64,000 nt of DNA from Idiomarina loihiensis (GCF_024584785.1 NZ_CP074112.1:434001-498000); one strand, 5' to 3'. Positions 18,162 to 28,073 are shown, counted from the first letter of the stretch. Numbers and translations: made by a program. Notes: generated by a model not told the origin, from the letters alone.

Positions 18162-18905
18162 ATGAGTAAAAAAATAACGATTTTTGGAATGCACTCTGTG
18201 CGTGCTATTCTTGAACAACATCCTGAACGACTGGTTGAGGTTTTCGCTACTCGTGAGCGCCAGGATAAGCCTTTACAAGACTTGGTAAGTCAAGCGCAGC
18301 GATTGGGATTACGGGTACAGTTTGTGCCCAAAGCAACCCTCGATAAAAAGGCCGACAATGGCAATCATCAAGGTATTGCTATTACCGCTTTAGAAGCTCC
18401 ACAGTTGACTGAGAATGATCTTGATGCGCTTTGTGCAAAAGCTGGCAAAGCTGCTTTGTTTTTAGTTTTAGATGGAGTAACCGATCCGCACAATTTAGGT
18501 GCGTGTTTGCGTACTGCTGATGCCGCGGGAGTAACCGCGGTGATAGCTCCAAAAGATAAATCAGCCTCACTCAACCCGACGGTGCGCAAGGTTGCTAGTG
18601 GTGCAGCAGAGACAGTTCCTTTTGTCCAGGTCACTAATCTTGCGCGTACTTTACGTCAGTTACAAGAAAACCAAGTGTGGGTTATTGGCACCGCCGGTGA
18701 AGCGAATGATAGTGTCTACCAAGTTGATTACACGGGGCCTGTGGCGATAGTGATGGGAGCCGAGGGCGACGGTATGCGTCGTTTAACTCGTGAAACCTGT
18801 GATCAACTGATAAAAATTCCATTGCTAGGTAGCGTAAGTAGTTTGAATGTCTCCGTTGCTACTGGAGTTTGTTTGTATGAAGTAGTGAGACAGCGTCATG
18901 TTTAA
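18162..18905 (+). CDS. rlmB: 23S rRNA (guanosine-2'-O-)-methyltransferase RlmB
   Basis: SPOUT methyltransferase that modifies G2251 in the peptidyl-transferase P loop of 23S rRNA. 247 residues: an N-terminal substrate-binding domain ([10 protein letters not shown]), SPOUT motif 1 [20 protein letters not shown] (about 107-126), motif 2 [13 protein letters not shown], and motif 3 [17 protein letters not shown]. It follows rnr by 29 bp and overlaps the next gene by 8 bp. Confidence 0.96.
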   Translation: MSKKITIFGMHSVRAILEQHPERLVEVFATRERQDKPLQDLVSQAQRLGLRVQFVPKATLDKKADNGNHQGIAITALEAPQLTENDLDALCAKAGKAALFLVLDGVTDPHNLGACLRTADAAGVTAVIAPKDKSASLNPTVRKVASGAAETVPFVQVTNLARTLRQLQENQVWVIGTAGEANDSVYQVDYTGPVAIVMGAEGDGMRRLTRETCDQLIKIPLLGSVSSLNVSVATGVCLYEVVRQRHV

Positions 18906-19326
18906 TCGTCGCCGTATTCGTCCCATTATTATTTCGCTAATCATTATGGTGTTGCTGGCGTTGGCTTGGTTACCTACCGGTGACTTGCTCCCTGAACAGC
19001 GCAGTAATAAACCATTTTTATTTATCAGTTATAGCACACCAGTGCCGAATAATAATGCGCTACAAGACGTGTTGTTTGATGTGCAGCAGCGTCTTGAACA
19101 ACGCCATGAATGGAAGCTTATCGATGAGCCGGCAGATTATGCATGGCAATTAACGGTATCCGTTAGCCAACCCGATAATCTTGAATTATTAGGTGAACTT
19201 ACAGGTCCTAATGCGGATCTTCAACGCTTTAAGATTCAAGGGCGCCCAGAAGCTATGGGAGCATTACCGGAGCAGTATGTAAAAGTATTGATAGATCTAG
19301 TAGAAGCCGGAGATAACGCACAATGA
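18898..19326 (+). CDS. Uncharacterised single-pass membrane-anchored protein
   Basis: 142 residues. An Arg-rich N-terminus (FNRRRIRP) precedes one hydrophobic segment (about 10-27), giving a type II anchor with a ~115-residue periplasmic part ([38 protein letters not shown]...). I do not recognise the family. ATG 18898 lies within the last codons of rlmB (8-bp overlap), so the two are probably co-translated. It sits between rlmB and the rpsF promoter. No catalytic motif is visible. Confidence 0.7.
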   Translation: MFNRRRIRPIIISLIIMVLLALAWLPTGDLLPEQRSNKPFLFISYSTPVPNNNALQDVLFDVQQRLEQRHEWKLIDEPADYAWQLTVSVSQPDNLELLGELTGPNADLQRFKIQGRPEAMGALPEQYVKVLIDLVEAGDNAQ

Positions 19327-19329
19327 TGC

Positions 19330-19358
19330 TTGTGATTGTGTGCTTTTTCGGCTAAGAT
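19330..19358 (+). promoter_or_regulatory. Sigma-70 promoter of the rpsF operon
   Basis: TTGTGA at 19330-19335, 17-bp spacer, TAAGAT at 19353-19358, leaving a ~100-nt leader before rpsF. Such leaders often bind S6:S18 for autoregulation; I could not confirm the motif by eye. Confidence 0.5.
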
Positions 19359-19463
19359 CCCGCCGCTTAAATCAGTCTGAAGTATTCATTCATCTAAAAA
19401 GCGTTCCTTGCTGCTGAGGGTGTGACTGAGCCCGTTAGTAGCTATGAACCATAAGGAGCAGAA

Positions 19464-19838
19464 ATGCGTCATTATGAAATCGTATTCATGGTCCATCCAG
19501 ACCAGAGCGAGCAAGTACCTGGCATGATCGAGCGTTACAGCGAGACCATCAAAGCAGGTAACGGTACCATTCATCGTTTGGAAGACTGGGGCCGTCGTCA
19601 ATTGGCTTACCCAATCAACAAGTTGCACAAAGCACACTACGTGTTGATGAACATCGAAGCGACTGCTGAAGTTGTAGACGAGCTAGAAACAGCTTTCCGT
19701 TACAACGATGCGGTTTTACGCAACATGATCATGCGCAAGAAAGAAGCTGAATCTGAAGCATCTGTTTTGAGCAAGAAAGATGAGCCGCGTAAAGCTGATA
19801 GCCGCAACGAAGAGCAAGACGACAACGACGCAGCGTAA
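19464..19838 (+). CDS. rpsF: 30S ribosomal protein S6
   Basis: 124 residues; [25 protein letters not shown] and the central [20 protein letters not shown] are S6 signatures. The C-terminal ~25 residues are an acidic, Glu/Asp-rich tail; in E. coli this tail is glutamylated by RimK. Ribosome site AAGGAG lies 7 bp before the ATG. First gene of rpsF-priB-rpsR-rplI. Confidence 0.98.
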   Translation: MRHYEIVFMVHPDQSEQVPGMIERYSETIKAGNGTIHRLEDWGRRQLAYPINKLHKAHYVLMNIEATAEVVDELETAFRYNDAVLRNMIMRKKEAESEASVLSKKDEPRKADSRNEEQDDNDAA

Positions 19839-19872
19839 GCTGATAATCGTTGTGTCTACTATTGTGTAGTCT

Positions 19873-20413
<541 letters not shown>

Positions 20414-20456
20414 GCCGGCATTGCGAACGATCTCAAGAACTCAGAGGTAGCGAACA

Positions 20457-20909
20457 ATGGAAATTATTCTGTTAGACAAAATTGCCAACTTAGGTGGCCT
20501 GGGTGACCAGGTTTCTGTTAAGTCTGGCTATGCACGTAACTTTTTGTTCCCGCAAGGTAAAGCAGTTCCTGCAACCGCTGCGAACATTCAAGTTTTCGAA
20601 GAGCGTCGGGCTGAATTAGAAGCTAAATTAGCTGCTGACTTAGCTGCCGCTCAAGAACGTGCAGAGAAAGTAAATGCATTAGAGCCAGTAGTTATTAGCT
20701 CAAAAGCTGGTGACGAAGGTAAACTGTTTGGTTCAATCGGTACTCGTGATATCGCTGATGCGGTAACTGCTGCAGGTGTTGCGGTAGTAAAATCAGAAGT
20801 ATTGTTACCGAACGGCACGTTACGTGACGTTGGCGAATATGACATCGAGTTGCACTTGCACTCGGACGTATTTGCAACCGTTAAATTGCAGGTTGTTGCT
20901 GAAGATTAA
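20457..20909 (+). CDS. rplI: 50S ribosomal protein L9
   Basis: 150 residues. N-terminal rRNA-binding domain [30 protein letters not shown], a long charged central helix (about 40-78, [21 protein letters not shown]) and the C-terminal domain ([15 protein letters not shown]). Last gene of the rpsF operon, followed by a strong terminator. Confidence 0.98.
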   Translation: MEIILLDKIANLGGLGDQVSVKSGYARNFLFPQGKAVPATAANIQVFEERRAELEAKLAADLAAAQERAEKVNALEPVVISSKAGDEGKLFGSIGTRDIADAVTAAGVAVVKSEVLLPNGTLRDVGEYDIELHLHSDVFATVKLQVVAED

Positions 20910-20932
20910 TTCAGCTGCTGCAAGCAAACTAG

Positions 20933-20964
20933 AAAAGCTGTCCATTTGGGCAGCTTTTTTTTTT
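20933..20964 (+). terminator. Rho-independent terminator of the rpsF operon
   Basis: An 11-bp stem, AAAAGCTGTCC (20933-20943) with GGGCAGCTTTT (20948-20958) including one G-T pair, ATTT loop, T-run to 20964. Confidence 0.9.
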
Positions 20965-21063
20965 GGTTTTTTATGACGCATTGTAAACCTTACATCAGCA
21001 ACGTGCGACATACTGATTAACTTAATAAGAATCGCTGTACAAAATACCAAGATAGGATTTCCC

Positions 21064-21636
21064 GTGACAGCTCAAACTTTAACAGCATCATATTTTGATG
21101 ACCCGGATGTAAAGCTTGCGCAGCAGGCCGGACAAGGCGATTTGAAGGCGTTTCGTGAAATATATGAACGGCATCATCGGCGTGTTTACGGTTTGGTGAT
21201 GCGTCTTGCAGGTGATTTGGATACGGCGAATGATGTGACCCAAGAAGTGTTTATTCAGCTATGGAAGCACTTAGCGAGTTTTCGCGGCGAAAGTAAATTT
21301 AGTACTTGGCTGTATACCGTCGCTACGCGCGTCGTCATAACTGAGTTGCGTAAACAAAATCGTCGTGTACAGCAGTTGCAGCTGGTCGGAGACGGACAAA
21401 CTGAATTCGAACAGAACTTGGTACATAGTGATGGGCCAGATTTGGGGCGCCTTGATGGTTTGATTCAGCGACTGCCCTTGCAAATGCGCTGGGTGTTTGT
21501 TCTGCATTGCCTAGAGGGAATGCGTCATGAAGATGTAGCCGAAGAGTTAGGAATAGCGATAGGCACCAGTAAAGTTCAGGTGCACCGTGCCAGAGCGTTA
21601 TTAGAGGAGTGGTTAAGCGATGACAACGCCGAATAA
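21064..21636 (+). CDS. ECF-family RNA polymerase sigma factor
   Basis: 190 residues from GTG 21064. Sigma region 2 is clear (FREIYERHHRRVYGLVMRLAGD..., TQEVFIQLWKHLASFRGESKFSTWLYTVATR, about 30-95) and region 4 follows (LPLQMRWVFVLHCLEGMRHEDVAEELGIAIGTSKVQVHRARALL, about 138-182). The two together without region 3 define an ECF sigma. It overlaps the next gene, a membrane protein in the anti-sigma position, by 17 bp. It is not RpoE itself: no rseA/rseB-like genes follow. Confidence 0.92.
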   Translation: MTAQTLTASYFDDPDVKLAQQAGQGDLKAFREIYERHHRRVYGLVMRLAGDLDTANDVTQEVFIQLWKHLASFRGESKFSTWLYTVATRVVITELRKQNRRVQQLQLVGDGQTEFEQNLVHSDGPDLGRLDGLIQRLPLQMRWVFVLHCLEGMRHEDVAEELGIAIGTSKVQVHRARALLEEWLSDDNAE

Positions 21637-22165
21637 TAGTTCAAGCAACGCATTAGATTCGTTGATAGACGAAACGATGCGAAATGGTGGTGAGATAACG
21701 CCACCCAAAGACTTGTGGCGTGGCATTGAGGCGAGTATTAGCCGACAACAGCTCGGTTCGCAGTTGCAAGTAAATAATAACAGACGTTGGGTGATAGGTA
21801 TTGCTGCGTCATTATTCGTTGCTATCGGAGTGTTTATGGGTACTCACCATGTGCAAATGTTGAGTCCAGGTAACAGGTTGCAAACCGAGGCGCAGATGAA
21901 ATTGCTGACGATGGTAACCCAACAGCACCAGCAACAGCGTGAGTTGCTATTAAGTAATTACCAAGATGCCGGTTTTACGCCCTCATTTAGTGAATTAGAA
22001 GTAGAGTTACAACAACTACGTGAAGCAGCAATTAAAGTGACTCAGCAACTGCAGCAAGAGCCAAATAATCTGGAGCTATGGAAGTTTTTACAGTGGTTGC
22101 ACCAGCAGGAGCTTGAGCTATTGAAAACTATGTATATGCAGCCGCGCACTTATCGGCAGGTTTAA
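21620..22165 (+). CDS. Single-pass membrane protein, candidate anti-sigma factor
   Basis: 181 residues. A ~55-residue cytoplasmic part (DSLIDETMRNGGEITPPKDLWRGIEASI), one membrane segment (about 57-74, WVIGIAASLFVAIGVFMG) and a ~105-residue periplasmic coiled coil rich in Gln and Leu (QQHQQQRELLL..., VELQQLREAAIKVTQQL). PPKDLWRGIEASI resembles the short anti-sigma domains seen beside ECF factors. No zinc-binding HxxxCxxC (ZAS) motif is present. The 17-bp overlap with the sigma gene supports the anti-sigma role, which is inferred. Confidence 0.7.
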   Translation: MTTPNNSSSNALDSLIDETMRNGGEITPPKDLWRGIEASISRQQLGSQLQVNNNRRWVIGIAASLFVAIGVFMGTHHVQMLSPGNRLQTEAQMKLLTMVTQQHQQQRELLLSNYQDAGFTPSFSELEVELQQLREAAIKVTQQLQQEPNNLELWKFLQWLHQQELELLKTMYMQPRTYRQV

Positions 22166-22191
22166 ACAAAGCACAACAGAGGAATGTATCA

Positions 22192-23142
22192 ATGAACAAA
22201 TTAATTCAATTAGCCATGGCCGGCACGTTATTACTATTACCAAATTTAGCTTTAGCCAAAGGTGAACCGATAAACCAGAAACTTGAAATACCTGCCAATA
22301 CCCGGGTCGTGATTGATACGATGCGCGGCGAGGTTGACGTACGTGGCACTGATTCAAATATCGCCGAGGTGGTAGGTAACCTCGATGAAAGCGCAGAAGA
22401 ATTTATTTTCGAACTGAATGGCAACACCTTAACTATTCGCGTGAAAATGCCAAACGATGGCAACTTCTCAAACAGCGACGGTAATGATTTGAGAATAACC
22501 TTACCGAAGACCGTGAGAGTTGAAGCGCAAAGCGTTTCGGCTGACTTTGTTTTTAATCGTTTTACGGGCAAGGTGATAATTAACAGCGTTAGTGGTGATA
22601 TTACAACTTCTTATTTAACCGGTGGGGTGAATTTAGAATCGGTAAGTGGTGACATTAAGGGACGAGAATTAGCTGGTGAAATCACCTTAAACAGTGTTAG
22701 TGGTGACATAGAAGATCAAGGGAGTGATAGTTCTCGTGCAACATACGCCACTGTTAGCGGTAACGTAAAAGCTAAGACTAATGCTCGTGTAGTGCGTGCT
22801 GAAGGGGTATCAGGTGATGTGCAACTAACCCTGGCTTATGTCGATTCACTAGACATTAATAATGTTAGTGGAGACGTTAATGTAAATACAGCTCTAAATG
22901 AAAGCGCACGAGTGAATGTAGAAACCGTGAGCGGCGATACGACGATACAATTAGGCAAGGTTATTCATGCCGATATTGAAGTGCGCACAAGCGCCGGTGG
23001 TAACATCATTAACCGCTTGAATGGCGTGAAAGCGGCAGAAAGTAAGTTCGGATTAGGACAAAGCCTGAAACTCGAGCTTGGCGAACGCAACAGCACAGTG
23101 AGTCTGCACAGTGTCAGTGGCAATATTGTTTTACAAAAGTAA
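22192..23142 (+). CDS. Secreted DUF4097-family beta-repeat protein
   Basis: 316 residues with a Sec signal ending in ALA (about 22). From residue 120 to the end it is built of about eight short repeats, each carrying VSGD or VSGN, with spacing of 17-25 residues: the right-handed beta-structure of DUF4097/LiaG-like proteins. Cellular role of the family is unclear, though members often sit with ECF sigma or envelope-stress operons. It lies 26 bp behind the candidate anti-sigma gene, so the three probably form one operon, followed by a terminator. Confidence 0.85.
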   Translation: MNKLIQLAMAGTLLLLPNLALAKGEPINQKLEIPANTRVVIDTMRGEVDVRGTDSNIAEVVGNLDESAEEFIFELNGNTLTIRVKMPNDGNFSNSDGNDLRITLPKTVRVEAQSVSADFVFNRFTGKVIINSVSGDITTSYLTGGVNLESVSGDIKGRELAGEITLNSVSGDIEDQGSDSSRATYATVSGNVKAKTNARVVRAEGVSGDVQLTLAYVDSLDINNVSGDVNVNTALNESARVNVETVSGDTTIQLGKVIHADIEVRTSAGGNIINRLNGVKAAESKFGLGQSLKLELGERNSTVSLHSVSGNIVLQK

Positions 23143-23174
23143 ATGAATTAACGCCAATGTCTCAGAGCCAAGCT

Positions 23175-23210
23175 AAGCAAATCAGTAAATTTATGCTGAT
23201 TTGCTTTCTT
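23175..23210 (+). terminator. Terminator of the ECF sigma operon
   Basis: Perfect 11-bp stem: AAGCAAATCAG (23175-23185) and CTGATTTGCTT (23196-23206), 10-nt loop, followed by TCTT. Confidence 0.75.
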
Positions 23211-23271
23211 CGCGCTCGCTGATTTTGTATAGTCTCAGGTGAATTATTCATCTTCACTCACTGAGAGATAC

Positions 23272-24702
23272 ATGGCAGAAAAGCGCACTACCAAGCAAGC
23301 CTGGCAGGGACAGCAAAAGCTCAAAGACGCCAAGCTTGATGCAATAAAAACCCCTCCACATTCCATTGAAGCAGAACAATCCGTATTGGGTGGACTGATG
23401 CTGGATAACCAAGCGTGGGATACTATTGCTGGGGAGTTAATTGCCGATGACTTCTATCATCGCGGTCACCGCTTGATCTATCGTGCTATGCATCATTTAG
23501 CCGAGCGAAGCCAACCGATTGACTTAATTACGGTATCAGAAGTACTCGAGGCAAATAATGAATTGCAAGATGTGGGTGGTTTTGCCTATCTAGGTGAAAT
23601 TGCAAAAAACACCCCGAGCGCAGCTAATATTAGGGCCTATGCACAAATTGTGCGTGAGCGAGCGATTTTGCGCGAGATGATCGCCGTTGCAAATGAGATT
23701 GCTGAAGCTGGATTTGATACTCAGAATCGTACCAGCGCTGAGTTACTTGATATGGCTGAAACAAAGGTTTTAGCTATTGCTGAGAAGCGTACTAGCGAAA
23801 ATGATGGGCCCCAAGCTATCTCTCCGATTTTGGCCAGAACTATTAGTAAAATTGAAGAGCTTGGTGCTATTAAGAATCATAATGGCGTAACTGGTGTTGC
23901 TACTGGCTTCTTAGATTTGGATCAGATGACAGCAGGTTTGCAACCATCCGACTTAATTATCGTGGCAGCACGGCCATCGATGGGTAAAACAACCTTCGCC
24001 ATGAATTTAGTCGAAAACGTTGCCATGAGAAACGATAAACCGGTAGTGGTTTTTAGCCTAGAGATGCCTGCAGAACAAATCATGATGCGGATGATGGCGT
24101 CCTTAAGTTCTGTCGATCAAACTAAGGTTCGGACCGGCCGGTTGGATGAACAGGAATGGTTGAGAATTGCATCAACAGTCAATATTTTAAAAGAAAAGAA
24201 TAACATTTATATCGATGATGCGTCTGGCCTGACTCCGACTGAAGTGCGCGCTAGAGCACGACGTATTCACCGCGATCATGATGGTTTAGGCTTGATTATG
24301 GTGGATTACTTGCAGTTGATGACGGTACCTGGAATGTCTGAAAATCGGACGCTAGAAATAGCAGAGATTTCGCGCTCCTTGAAATCGTTAGCGAAAGAAT
24401 TGAAAGTACCTGTCATTGCCTTATCTCAGCTTAACCGTTCACTCGAACAGCGTTCTGATAAACGTCCGGTGAACTCGGATTTGCGCGAGTCTGGCTCAAT
24501 TGAGCAAGATGCCGACGTTATCATGTTTATTTATCGAGACGAGGTTTATCACCCGGAATCAGAAGAGAAGGGGATTGCCGAAATCATCATAGGTAAGCAG
24601 CGGAATGGTCCGATAGGACGGGTTAAATTGAAGTTTAAAGGGCAGTTTTCAAGATTTGATAATTTGGCCAAGATGGATATACCAGACGGGCCAGACTATT
24701 AA
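23272..24702 (+). CDS. dnaB: Replicative DNA helicase DnaB
   Basis: Hexameric helicase that opens the fork during chromosome replication. 476 residues from ATG 23272, preferred over GTG 23239 because GAGAGA precedes it and MAEKRTTKQAW fits family N-termini. N-terminal domain (PPHSIEAEQSVLGGLML), linker, then the RecA-like motor with Walker A ARPSMGKTTF near 233-242, Walker B LGLIMVDYLQLM, and the C-terminal block GSIEQDADVIMFIYRDEVYHP. No intein. It follows the rplI/ECF region as dnaB commonly does in this group. Confidence 0.98.
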   Translation: MAEKRTTKQAWQGQQKLKDAKLDAIKTPPHSIEAEQSVLGGLMLDNQAWDTIAGELIADDFYHRGHRLIYRAMHHLAERSQPIDLITVSEVLEANNELQDVGGFAYLGEIAKNTPSAANIRAYAQIVRERAILREMIAVANEIAEAGFDTQNRTSAELLDMAETKVLAIAEKRTSENDGPQAISPILARTISKIEELGAIKNHNGVTGVATGFLDLDQMTAGLQPSDLIIVAARPSMGKTTFAMNLVENVAMRNDKPVVVFSLEMPAEQIMMRMMASLSSVDQTKVRTGRLDEQEWLRIASTVNILKEKNNIYIDDASGLTPTEVRARARRIHRDHDGLGLIMVDYLQLMTVPGMSENRTLEIAEISRSLKSLAKELKVPVIALSQLNRSLEQRSDKRPVNSDLRESGSIEQDADVIMFIYRDEVYHPESEEKGIAEIIIGKQRNGPIGRVKLKFKGQFSRFDNLAKMDIPDGPDY

Positions 24703-24710
24703 TTGATTGA

Positions 24711-24733
24711 GCTAGCAGTTGGCAACTGCTAGC
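24711..24733. terminator. Hairpin between convergent dnaB and zur
   Basis: Perfect 10-bp stem GCTAGCAGTT/AACTGCTAGC with GGC loop. It includes the zur stop codon (24729-24731). No long T-run, so the strength as a terminator is uncertain. Confidence 0.6.
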
Positions 24734-25172
24734 TCACGCAATCTCGACAGAGACCATGAGCTTCGATGGTTTGTGAAACGACCACAAACCCTTGGTCTTC
24801 TGCTTGTTTACGCAAAGCCTCGTAAACCCCATCTGATTGAATTTCTTGTACCGCACCACATTGCTCGCAAATCAACATCTGCACTGGATGCTGATGATCA
24901 AAATGAGAGCACAAAACGTAGCTGTTTGAGGACGTGATTTTGTGCACAAAACCTTGTTCTTGAAGAAAATCAAGAGCACGGTAAATGGTCGGTGGTTTAG
25001 CATTAGGTACAGCCGCTTTAAGCTTGTCTAATAAATCGTAAGCTCCGATAGCGCCTTCTTGACCTGCTAAGATTTCAAAAACTTCGCGCCGTGCGGGCGT
25101 TAGTCTAGCCCCACGTTGTTCGCATAATTTTTCGGCCTTGTTTATCAGGCGTTGGGTTTCTTGTGTGTTCAT
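24729..25172 (-). CDS. zur: Zinc uptake regulator Zur (Fur family)
   Basis: 147 residues. Winged-helix with RLTPARREVFEILAGQEGAIGAYDLLDKL and PTIYRALDFLQEQGFVHKI, then the metal-binding half with SHFDHQHPVQMLICEQCGAVQEI; CEQC and the C-terminal CRDC make the structural zinc site. This HxH-CxxC-CxxC pattern, and the N-terminal Cys in KLCEQRGARLTPAR, match Zur rather than Fur. Zur represses znuABC-type zinc import when zinc is plentiful. It is divergent from the secreted amidase; I saw no convincing Zur box in the 76-bp gap. Confidence 0.9.
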   Translation of the reverse strand: MNTQETQRLINKAEKLCEQRGARLTPARREVFEILAGQEGAIGAYDLLDKLKAAVPNAKPPTIYRALDFLQEQGFVHKITSSNSYVLCSHFDHQHPVQMLICEQCGAVQEIQSDGVYEALRKQAEDQGFVVVSQTIEAHGLCRDCVS

Positions 25173-25248
25173 GCAACGAAGTTTATCATCGCTTATGGAT
25201 ACGGCAAAGTATAACCTTTCATCAAACGTTTCGTGCTAGGAAAAATCA

Positions 25249-26781
25249 ATGAAAATAATAAGAACATTAAGCACTGCCTTGGCTTTTGTTGCTTTGTTAA
25301 CGACAGCACAAGTTCTGGCGCATGAGCGGACTATTTCTGATATTCAGGCGGAATTTCAATCGGGTAAGCTCACAAGCGTGGCACTGGTTGAAGAATATTA
25401 CGCTACCATCAAAAAGCACAACTCCGACGGTGCTGATCTACGTGCTGTGATTAGTTTAATCGATTTAGATACCTTACGAGAGCAGGCGCGGCAGTTGGAT
25501 AACGAGCTAGCTGCTGGTCATAGTCGCGGTGAATTGCACGGTATTCCGGTATTGTTGAAAGATAATATTGATACCGCAGACGGTCTCGCCAATACTGCCG
25601 GTTCGTATTTATTACGTGATCATATTCCCCCTGATGATGCCTTTATTGTGCAACGGCTTAGAGCAGCAGGGGCGATTATTATGGGCAAAGCCAATTTAAG
25701 CGAGTGGGCCAACTTCCGCTCCACCAACTCGGCATCGGGTTGGAGTAGTTGGGGCGGCTTAGTTAAAAACCCTTACGATACCAGCCGCACAGCTTGTGGC
25801 TCGAGCTCAGGTTCGGCGGTTGCAGTTAGCGCTAATTTCTCAGTGCTGGCCGTAGGAACTGAAACCGATGGTAGCCTTATTTGTCCGGCAGCTATCAATG
25901 GAATTGTCACTATTAAACCTACGGTCGGATTGCTTAGTCGCGACGGTATTATTCCTATCTCTGCGAGCCAGGATACAGCCGGGCCTATGGCTCGCAATGT
26001 CACAGATGCGGTGTACATGCTTGATGCGATGGTAGGAAAAGATTCGGCTGATAGCGCCAGTTTTGCTCCGACTGCAAATTACAGTCGTCATTTGCGTGTC
26101 GATGGCTTGGCTGGGAAACGTATTGGTGTGGTGCGAGAGTTGATGGGCTACAACCAGGCGATGGATGCTATTTTTACTGAGCGTTTAGAACAACTAAAAG
26201 AAGCCGGCGCAGTTATAGTGGACGACGTGAAATTTCCACAGGGACGTAACTGGGGTAACGACGAGTTCGCCGTTCTCTTATATGAGTTTAATCAAGGCAT
26301 GACAGAGTACTTTGCCGCTAGCCCCCATACGCAGTATAGCTCGCTGCAAGACCTGCATGATGCAAACATAGCCCATGCTGAAACGACCATGCCTTGGTTT
26401 GGGCAAGAACTCTTTACTATGGCGCTAGCAGCTACGGATAAAGAGGCTTACCTAGCGGCGAAGAAAAATGCACGAGAAAAAGCTGGTAAATTAGCCATAG
26501 ATGCCGCTATGGCTGACAATGATCTTGATCTACTAATTGCTCCATCGGTGTCGCCAGCTTGGAAAATTGACTTGATCAATGGCGATAACTTTAGCGGGTC
26601 AGCCAGTGGTGCTGCAGCTGTCGCTGGTTATCCACATATCACGGTACCCATGGGATTTGTCGAGCATTTGCCGGTAGGAATGAGTTTTTTTGGGACCGCA
26701 AAATCTGAACCTATCCTGATTGAAGCCGCCTATGCTTTTGAGCAGTTAAGCCAAGCTCGTCGCGCACCTGTCTTGCGGTAG
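25249..26781 (+). CDS. Secreted amidase-signature family protein
   Basis: 510 residues with a Sec signal (cleavage after ...TTAQVLA, about 24). Amidase-signature enzyme with the Ser-cisSer-Lys triad: Lys104 in VLLKDNID, the CGSSSGSA loop at 183-190, and nucleophile Ser209 in GTETDGSLICPAA. The family hydrolyses C-N bonds; substrates range from fatty amides to peptides and cannot be read here. An N-terminal linker and the C-terminal PHITVPMGFVEHLPVGMSFFG block are intact. It is unlikely to be GatA because it is exported and lacks GatB/C neighbours. Confidence 0.88.
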   Translation: MKIIRTLSTALAFVALLTTAQVLAHERTISDIQAEFQSGKLTSVALVEEYYATIKKHNSDGADLRAVISLIDLDTLREQARQLDNELAAGHSRGELHGIPVLLKDNIDTADGLANTAGSYLLRDHIPPDDAFIVQRLRAAGAIIMGKANLSEWANFRSTNSASGWSSWGGLVKNPYDTSRTACGSSSGSAVAVSANFSVLAVGTETDGSLICPAAINGIVTIKPTVGLLSRDGIIPISASQDTAGPMARNVTDAVYMLDAMVGKDSADSASFAPTANYSRHLRVDGLAGKRIGVVRELMGYNQAMDAIFTERLEQLKEAGAVIVDDVKFPQGRNWGNDEFAVLLYEFNQGMTEYFAASPHTQYSSLQDLHDANIAHAETTMPWFGQELFTMALAATDKEAYLAAKKNAREKAGKLAIDAAMADNDLDLLIAPSVSPAWKIDLINGDNFSGSASGAAAVAGYPHITVPMGFVEHLPVGMSFFGTAKSEPILIEAAYAFEQLSQARRAPVLR

Positions 26782-26843
26782 TAGCAGGCAAAGGGTGCTT
26801 CAAGGTATACTATGGGGCTAATGTATTAACAAGAGTTAGCCCC

Positions 26844-27908
26844 ATGTCTGAGCTGTATCACTCGCCTGCTGGTCCATCCCCTGAAGTTGCCAACGCCTAT
26901 GCGTGGAACCGTCTGGTTTCCGTAGCCCCGATGTTGGATTGGACGGATCGCCACTGCCGTTACTTTCATCGACTGCTAAGTCAGCAGGTGGTGCTCTATA
27001 CGGAGATGGTGACCACAGGTGCAATCATTCATGGCAAGGGCGATTTCTTACGATACGCTGCTGCTGAACAACCGCTGGTGCTGCAATTGGGAGGTAGTGA
27101 TCCGGCTGCGATGGCGCACTGCACAGCTGTCGCTGCAGAACGTGGTTATCAAGAAGTGAATATCAATGTTGGTTGCCCATCAGATAGAGTTCAAAATGGT
27201 AGTTTTGGCGCCTGCCTCATGGCTGAGCCAGAAACCGTTGCCGCATGTGTTGCAGCCATGCAAGCAGCGGCACCAGAGACGGTGATTTCGGTTAAAACGC
27301 GGTTAGGTATAGATGAGCATGATAGTGACGACTATTTACAGCGTTTCTTAGAGCCGGTGATGGCTGCTGGGTGTCAATTTTTCACTCTACACGCCCGCAA
27401 TGCGTGGTTAAAGGGCTTAAGCCCAAAACAAAATCGAGAAGTACCACCGTTGCGCTACGATCGTGTTTATCGCATGAAAGAGCGCTATCCCCAGTTACAT
27501 ATAACGTTGAACGGCGGGGTAAAGACTGTTGCTGAGATTCAACATCATTTAGAGTTTGTTGATGGTGTGATGATTGGCCGCGAAGCTTATCAAAATCCCA
27601 CGCTACTTACTGAGTTTGATGCTCTGTGTGGTGACAGCCATCGCCCTGACTTACAACAAGTGATAGCGCAAATGGCTGACTATACTCAAGCCCATGTGGC
27701 TGAAGGCGGACGGGTCTGGCATGTTGTAAGGCATATGTTAGGACTGTTTCAAGGTGGCCCCGGTGCTAAACGTTGGCGTCAGGTCTTAAGCCAATACGGG
27801 CCTACAGCTAGTGATGCGCATGAGCTGTTGCAAATGGCTCTGCATGAGGTTGAAATAGCTCGTGAAAGAATTGCTCAAAAAATGGCGGATTACGCTAACG
27901 GTAGTTAA
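26844..27908 (+). CDS. dusA: tRNA-dihydrouridine(20/20a) synthase DusA
   Basis: FMN enzyme that reduces U20/U20a of tRNA. 354 residues, slightly longer at the N-terminus than E. coli. Family features: SVAPMLDWTDRHCRYFHRLLSQ, EVNINVGCPSDRVQNGSFGACLM with the catalytic Cys, VKTRLGID, FTLHARNAWLKGLSPKQNREVPPL and HVVRHMLGLFQGGPGAKRWRQ, the last two specific to DusA. Ends before a strong terminator. Confidence 0.96.
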   Translation: MSELYHSPAGPSPEVANAYAWNRLVSVAPMLDWTDRHCRYFHRLLSQQVVLYTEMVTTGAIIHGKGDFLRYAAAEQPLVLQLGGSDPAAMAHCTAVAAERGYQEVNINVGCPSDRVQNGSFGACLMAEPETVAACVAAMQAAAPETVISVKTRLGIDEHDSDDYLQRFLEPVMAAGCQFFTLHARNAWLKGLSPKQNREVPPLRYDRVYRMKERYPQLHITLNGGVKTVAEIQHHLEFVDGVMIGREAYQNPTLLTEFDALCGDSHRPDLQQVIAQMADYTQAHVAEGGRVWHVVRHMLGLFQGGPGAKRWRQVLSQYGPTASDAHELLQMALHEVEIARERIAQKMADYANGS

Positions 27909-27929
27909 AAGTTGACATTAATTCTCAGC

Positions 27930-27964
27930 AAAGGCACTCCATCATCAGGGTGCCTTTTTTATTT
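27930..27964 (+). terminator. Rho-independent terminator of dusA
   Basis: AAAGGCACTC (27930-27939) pairs with GGGTGCCTTT (27948-27957, one G-T pair), followed by T-rich sequence. Confidence 0.85.
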
Positions 27965-28004
27965 ATCTTTATAAAATACCTATTAATCATTGGTTTATGA
28001 TAGT

Positions 28005-28020
28005 TGGCATGCTCTTTGCT
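28005..28020 (+). promoter_or_regulatory. Sigma-54 (RpoN) promoter
   Basis: TGGCAT-N5-TTGCT at 28005-28020 matches the consensus TGGCAC-N5-TTGCW at every position but one, with the GG (28006-28007) and GC (28018-28019) exactly 12 bases apart. It precedes the small secreted-protein gene by 53 bp, and no competing sigma-70 -10 is obvious. Transcription would need an enhancer-binding activator. Confidence 0.7.
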
Positions 28021-28073
28021 TAAGTCTTAGTACCGAATCGTCGGTTTCACAATGGTACAAAAGGAGATAAGCA

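Noticed and set aside
25173-25248. Zur-binding box between zur and the amidase gene
   Set aside because: Only scattered TATAAC-like pieces; no dyad matching the known GAAATGTTATA-type operator.
26800-26843. Promoter of dusA at TATACT 26806-26811
   Set aside because: The -10 is good, but no -35 or extended -10 was found at proper distance, so I did not list it.
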